64,000 nt of DNA, taken from contig JBHGNT010000008.1 of assembly GCA_043228905.1 (NCBI GenBank), positions 8,432,001 to 8,496,000 on the forward strand, written 5' to 3'. The notes below the pieces were generated by a model that ran no database searches, was not told where the DNA came from, and saw only the letters and a program-made list of their open reading frames with translations. Both the position numbers and the translations under genes were made by a program. Shown one piece after another: positions 59,451-64,000 of the stretch; the first letter of the stretch is position 1; each line of letters begins with the position of its first letter. The DNA is from Azolla caroliniana. Its lineage: Eukaryota > Polypodiophyta.

Positions 59451-61507
59451 GATGGACTGTCGACATGGTAAAAAGGAAACAGGTGCCTCGAATGATGTCG
59501 AACCCAGAAGGATTTCTGAGGAGAAGGACACTTCAGCCATGGATACAAGTGAAGAAGAGTTTTTGTTCATTTGCGAGCAAGTGAGTGTAAACCTTGCAAA
59601 TGAAGAGTGCACTTGGGTGATAAACTTCGGTGCATCGTTCCATATAACTCCCTCGAGAGAGGGTTTCTCGTCTTACACAACTGATGACTATGGCTATGTA
59701 AAGATGGGAGACAATGGAGAATGCAAGATAGCCGACATTGGAAGTGTATGCCTGATATCGTCGACCGGTTGTTGGCTTACCCTGAGGGATGTTTGACATG
59801 TGCCAGATATTAGGTTGAATTTGATATCGATTGGAAGAATGGACGATGAAGGCTACCATGGTAGTTTTCGAAATGGCAAATGGAAGTTTTGTCGATGAAA
59901 TCTCATAGTGGCCCGAGCACAGAAACATGGCACTTTGTATGTGATGCAAGCCAAGTTGTGCAAGGATGAAGCAAACGTGGTAGCCGACTCGAATGGAGAG
60001 ATATGACAGACGAGGCTTGGCCACATGAGCAAGAGAGGCATGCACATCCTAGCCGACCAGAAACTTCTACCAGAAGTAAAAGGAGTGCACTTGGAGAGAT
60101 GTGTGGACTGCCTGGTCGGAAGGCAAAATAGAGCTATGTTCTACTAGAGACCACCAAGGAGAAGAGAAGCTGCACTGGGACTGGTACACACAGATGTGTG
60201 CTACGTGGATGCACTAGGAAAGCAAAATAGAGTTGTGTTCCACTCGAGACCACCAAGGAGAAGTGAAGTTGCACTGGGGCTGGTACACATATATAGTACT
60301 TCGTAACGTTCATTGACGATTATAGTCGAAAGTTGTAGGCTTTCATAATAAAGTCGAATGATCAAGTACTGTAGTTCTTTAAAGAGTTCTAGGCCAGAGA
60401 TGAAAGAGAGTCAGGTCGAAACCTGAAGGCTATCCAAAGGTATTAGACTCAAATATACAGTGCCTAAGACCCCTAAGTTGAATGGAGTTGTGGAGAGGAT
60501 GAATCGAACTATCATGGAAAGAGTGAGGAGCATGTTGTTGCATGCAAAACTACCGAAATTGTATTGGGCTGTGGCAATGTACACGATTGTTTATCTAATC
60601 AACAGATCTCCCTCAGTGCCCCTAAAAGGTGATGTGCCACAGAGGGTGTGGACAGATAAAGATGTCACCTATCAACACTTGAAGGTGTTCGGATGTCTGG
60701 CATACATGCATGTAGCAAACGATTAGAGGTCGAAGCTCGATAGCAAGTCGAAACCATGCATATTCTTGGGGTACTCAAAGGATGAATTCGACTACAGGTT
60801 GTGGGACCTACTCACAAAGAAGGTGGTGAGGAGTCAAGACATCATGTTCTTGGAAGACAAGACAATCGAGGATTGGAAACAATAGAAGTCAGAACGAGCT
60901 TCCTTGTTAACTCTTGCTACTATCGAGTTAAGGCTACTCGACTGAAATTGACAACTAGTTGGAACAACTGAATCCGAGTTAGTAGACTCGGAGCAATCGA
61001 CTAATACATATGAGTCGGAGTCGAAAGACCTATAGAAGTCGATTGAAACATACGACTTGGAGTCGTTCGATTTTCAGCAACCAATCGACAAGTATGAACT
61101 CTAGCCAAATGAAGAGTTGGTTGTCACGTTTGAACCTGAGTTTACTTAGGCAAAGGAGAGCACCCTCATGATACACCAATCAATATGTTTTATTGACTGA
61201 TGATGATGAGCAAGAATGCTACGAGGAGACCATGGAAGACGAACGCAAGAACAAATGGCAGAGTGCAATGCAAGATGAGATGGACTCCTTGCATGAAAAT
61301 TACACCTCCTCCTTGGTGGAACTACCAAAAGGTAAGAGAGCCTTGAGAAACAAATGGGTCTTCAAGTTGAGAAATGGGGAAGATGGCAGCTCACCCAGAT
61401 ACAAGGCCTGAATCGTAGTAAAGGGGTTTCAATAGAAGAAAGGGTCGATTTTGATGAGATCTTCACACTAGTCGTAAAGATGACATCCATTCGAACAATG
61501 CTAGGTA
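59451..61507 (+). pseudogene. Copia-E pol
   Basis: Protease WVINFGASFHIT (DSGA lost). Pre-integrase MSKRGMHILADQK, CVDCLVGRQNRA (both cysteines kept, unlike Copia-D). An approximately 95-bp duplication at 60119-60290 repeats GRQNRA to LGLVHTDV. Integrase LNGVVERMNRTIMERVRSML and KVFGCLAYMHVA. RT TSSLVELPKGKRALRNKWVF and VDFDEIFTLVVKMTSI, then the break. Confidence 0.88.
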
Positions 61508-61990
61508 TGTTAGACCTAAGAGTAATACCGGAGGAGAAGTGTAGACGGGCAAGAGATGGATCAGATGAATATTATGTAAATATTAGTTAATAATTATTAG
61601 GGAAAGGACGGATCCAGATAGTTGTACTGATCCAGATCCGCACCAATTAGTGGTTGGTAGCCAGTAAGGCACCGTTTGTAATCTATACCTGATGCCTATG
61701 AAAGGATCCAGATTTATGTATAAACTTTACAAAAGTAATAGAAGTTAAGTGTTGTTGCTCTTAATCTTATTTGTTATCTTGTTTACTTGCCATCTATGCT
61801 ATAATTATAAATCATACGCGTGTAATTAAGATACAGATAAGGGTGTGATTCCGGAGGGCATTCGAAAAGTAGTTGGACCATGTTAAATGAATAAGATCCG
61901 AATTATCATCCATATCATCGACCACCCTTCGGAGACGTGTTCCGAAAGGACACCCTGTGTTTGTGGCTAGTCCGGCCCAGGATAAACACA
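61508..61990 (+). repeat. Gypsy-H 5' LTR
   Basis: TGTTAGACCTAAGAG to GGATAAACACA. Blocks GACGGATCC, GATGCCTATGAAAGGATCC, ACGCGTGTAA and GGCTAGTCCGGCC match the solo LTR on its minus strand. The interior begins GTTTTGGCGACCACG, a plausible primer site of the TTGGCG type. Confidence 0.85.
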
Positions 61991-62179
61991 GTTTTGGCGA
62001 CCACGATTCCTGCATAGAGGAGTGAACAACAGAGAATGGATGTCTAGACAGACGAACGACCCAATGACCGAGCGAGCGAGAAGATTAGCCGATCGACTGC
62101 AGAGGGGGGAAGCTTACCAGCAGGTGGCAGAAGAGATTCGATAGGATCGATCTTTTCCTAGAGTGCGGGTCGTGGAGGA

Positions 62180-63720
62180 AATGGTCCTGAATTCAAAATC
62201 AACGACACTCAAATGAAGGAAGCTACCTTACTAGTCTACTTGACGTCAAATCGATATTGCAAAATTTAGCAACAAGCACCGAAAATTCAGAGGCCTTTTC
62301 GGCATTCGAGTCAGGATTAGACAACGAACAGAGCGTCGACTCAAATTATTGATCCAGTTATGACATTCGGGACAAGCTGGAGGAGGACGGTTCCGAACAG
62401 ACACTTACACCGAAGTCGGACATAACGATACCGACACCATCAGTATAGGAAGAGAATCTGGTCCGACCGGACGAAGTAATCCCAGAACAACAACTGGAGG
62501 AGGAAGACGATTGCGTGCTTACACCACCGACACACAAACCCTTACTAGGACCAGAACGGGTCGAAGAAGAGGATAACATGCCGTACCCAAATCCCAAGTA
62601 CCGGGATGAACTAGACGTGGAAGCACATGTCTATGCCTTTTTACAGACATGGGAGGCCAACCATGTCTCCAATGATAACATAATTTGGGCTATCATTGGA
62701 AGGACCAGCGGTGCGATGGCATTCGAAACATCTTTCGGGAAGCTTCACTACATTTTAGGCTTTGTGGGAAACATTCCTCCGACTGTTTCATCGACATGTG
62801 GCGCTGAGAGAGCTCGTTAGACAATTCTATATGACATGCCAAGAAGGCAACGAAACTATACCACAATTCATAATCCGGTTCTAGACACTACACAACCAAC
62901 TGACAAGGGCACCCCTGGAGGATGAAGCTAAGACATTATTTTTGGCCGCACTCTGGGAGCCACTCCGAATTATGTTAGAAGTGCTGGATTTCTAGGCAAG
63001 CACCATTGACGAAGTCATTGACCGAGTTCTCGACATGGATCGGGCCCAAAACGGGAACTTAAGAATGTCCAACGAAGAGGACCTGCAATTCTGGCAAGTG
63101 ATTTAATGTACGACATATCTAAACCCCGTCTATTAAACTGTAGAATGTACCTTGTGGACACAATGCTTGTTGTGTCATTCAAAGACACACAACATGGACC
63201 GGTGTGATTACAACTTATTGAACCGGCAGGCTGTGTTAGTAACGAAAATCGAACCCCGAGAGCAACAGAGGCTGGATGATGACCAGTACTAGAGAGAGGA
63301 CCGATAAAGACCGGAGGGACGTTACTAGTATGAAAACCGAAGAAGAGAGGATTATTTCCGGGATCGATACGAAAGGGACTATTCTCCAGAGTATGATAGG
63401 AGACGTGGAGGAGACTGAGATATCCGAACCAACAGGGATACAATAATCACCGCCGTAATTCAAACCACTGATGGGGAAGTTTAATCGTAGGAATGAGCGT
63501 CGGGACACGGACCGAGAATACTGTCGGGGGCCGTATACGAATCAAGTTGTTCCACAGTTAGAGCAAGAAAGACTGGAGGAACCCAATCGGATGGTTCCAG
63601 TATCCCACCGACAAGTGAAGAAAAAGGTGAATCAAGTGGGGGCTGGAAAATATACTACTATTATTTTCGGCAAGAAGGGCACTACAATAGTCAATGCTCG
63701 GTGAACAACAAAGAGAAATA
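62180..63720 (+). pseudogene. Gypsy-H gag
   Basis: NMPYPNPKYRDELDVEAHVY, FLQTWEANHVSND, then a frame change, a gag core (RQFYMTCQEGNETIPQFIIR, EDEAKTLFLAALWEPLRIML, STIDEVIDRVLDMDRAQ), an Arg/Asp/Tyr-rich stretch (YENRREEDYFRDRYERDYSP) and a decayed knuckle YYYFRQEGHYNSQC with the first two cysteines changed. Stops are frequent. Confidence 0.82.
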
Positions 63721-64000
63721 ACCGACAATTAATATGGTAACCGCCGAGGTCATGGATGTCCAGCAGGTCACGACCCAATCGAAAGGAAAGGCTGCCGAAT
63801 GGGAAACGCAAGAAGCGATCCGTAAACAGGGCACATAATGGATACAACAAGCCAATTAACGAAATGTCCACGAAATGAAGGAACATGCCAAGTCGCTGAA
63901 AGAAACAATCAGAATCACCGACAACGACCCATCATGGTACGCACTACAGAAATGCCAAATCATGTTGCCACTAGGCCGACTATTGCAGTTGGTTCCCCGG
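63721..64000 (+). pseudogene. Gypsy-H region before protease
   Basis: INMVTAEVMDVQQVTTQSKG, NVHEMKEHAKSLKETI, and LPLGRLLQLVP at the very end of the window, the usual lead-in to the aspartic protease in this lineage as I remember it. Cut by the window edge. Confidence 0.6.

Larger units (their letters stand above)
58694..61507 (+). mobile_element. Copia-E: decayed relative of Copia-D
   Basis: Gag, protease, integrase and RT start follow in Copia order with clear similarity to Copia-D but AT-rich and full of stops. It ends where the Gypsy-H LTR begins, inside RT after KMTSIRTMLG. Confidence 0.88.
61508..64000 (+). mobile_element. Gypsy-H: 5' LTR, gag and pre-protease region, running off the window
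   Basis: LTR 61508-61990, leader, gag and the start of pol. It inserted in Copia-E RT (preceding bases aggta). Other copies are the solo LTR at 34805-35212 and the inverted fragment at 57190-58510. The 3' end is outside the window. Confidence 0.85.

Noticed and set aside
63015-63443. 142-residue minus-strand frame
   Set aside because: Antisense to Gypsy-H gag; no own motifs.

Overview
The window is nuclear DNA from a seed plant, most likely an angiosperm. Two intron-bearing plant genes sit at the left end, and about 50 kb of LTR retrotransposons follow. The base composition is AT-rich, introns are GT-AG, and microsatellites are frequent. I cannot name the species. All open frames from about 13.2 kb onward are retrotransposon coding sequence or its shadows; no cellular gene, CRISPR array or rRNA was seen there.

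Left part (1-13.2 kb). A minus-strand gene at 1733-2236 encodes an RraA-like / HMG-aldolase family protein, with an inferred 5'UTR intron holding a GA repeat. A second minus-strand gene (4656-10087) was rebuilt from nine exons. It encodes a PLP enzyme of the LL-diaminopimelate aminotransferase / ALD1 family and still carries the NNPTG motif and the Schiff-base lysine motif. The introns hold a 28-nt G run, a 185-bp-offset duplication and a GGTT/AACC-rich foldback region. From 10.2 to 13.2 kb I see no supported gene.

Right part (13.2-64 kb). This is a stack of LTR elements inserted into each other. Copia-A (about 14850-55888, +) is the outer shell. It was split by Gypsy-1 (17707-23434, +), Copia-B (24571-30451, -) and Gypsy-G (31477-55496, -). 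Gypsy-G was split by Gypsy-2 (34441-50189, +) and by a truncated Gypsy-3 (51140-53340, +). Gypsy-2 contains a solo LTR (34805-35212) inside its own 5' LTR, and Copia-C (35696-45279, -) inside its gag. Copia-C contains Copia-D (36672-42045, +), whose LTRs are almost identical. The order A > G > Gypsy-2 > C > D is five elements deep. It is supported by target-site duplications and by split reading frames that resume on the far side of each insertion.

Beyond the stack lie Copia-F (55889-57190, +), an inverted fragment of the Gypsy-H family (about 57190-58510, -), Copia-E (about 58500-61507, +, a decayed relative of D) and Gypsy-H (61508 to the window end, +).

Main points of interest. (1) The Gypsy-1/2/3 LTRs carry canonical heat-shock-element arrays just upstream of the TATA box. 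(2) Their gag and pol lie in a -1 overlap, with a GTTAAAC heptamer in phase just before the gag stop in Gypsy-3. (3) Their gag, protease and chromodomain look to me, from memory, more like Sushi/fungal-type chromoviruses than like the usual seed-plant lineages, and Gypsy-G also resembles fungal-type Gypsy elements. (4) The LTRs of Gypsy-1/2/3 begin with an antisense tRNA-like segment. (5) Copia-A and Copia-B share a conserved coding extension after RNase H. Lineage statements rest on memory of families, not on a search.
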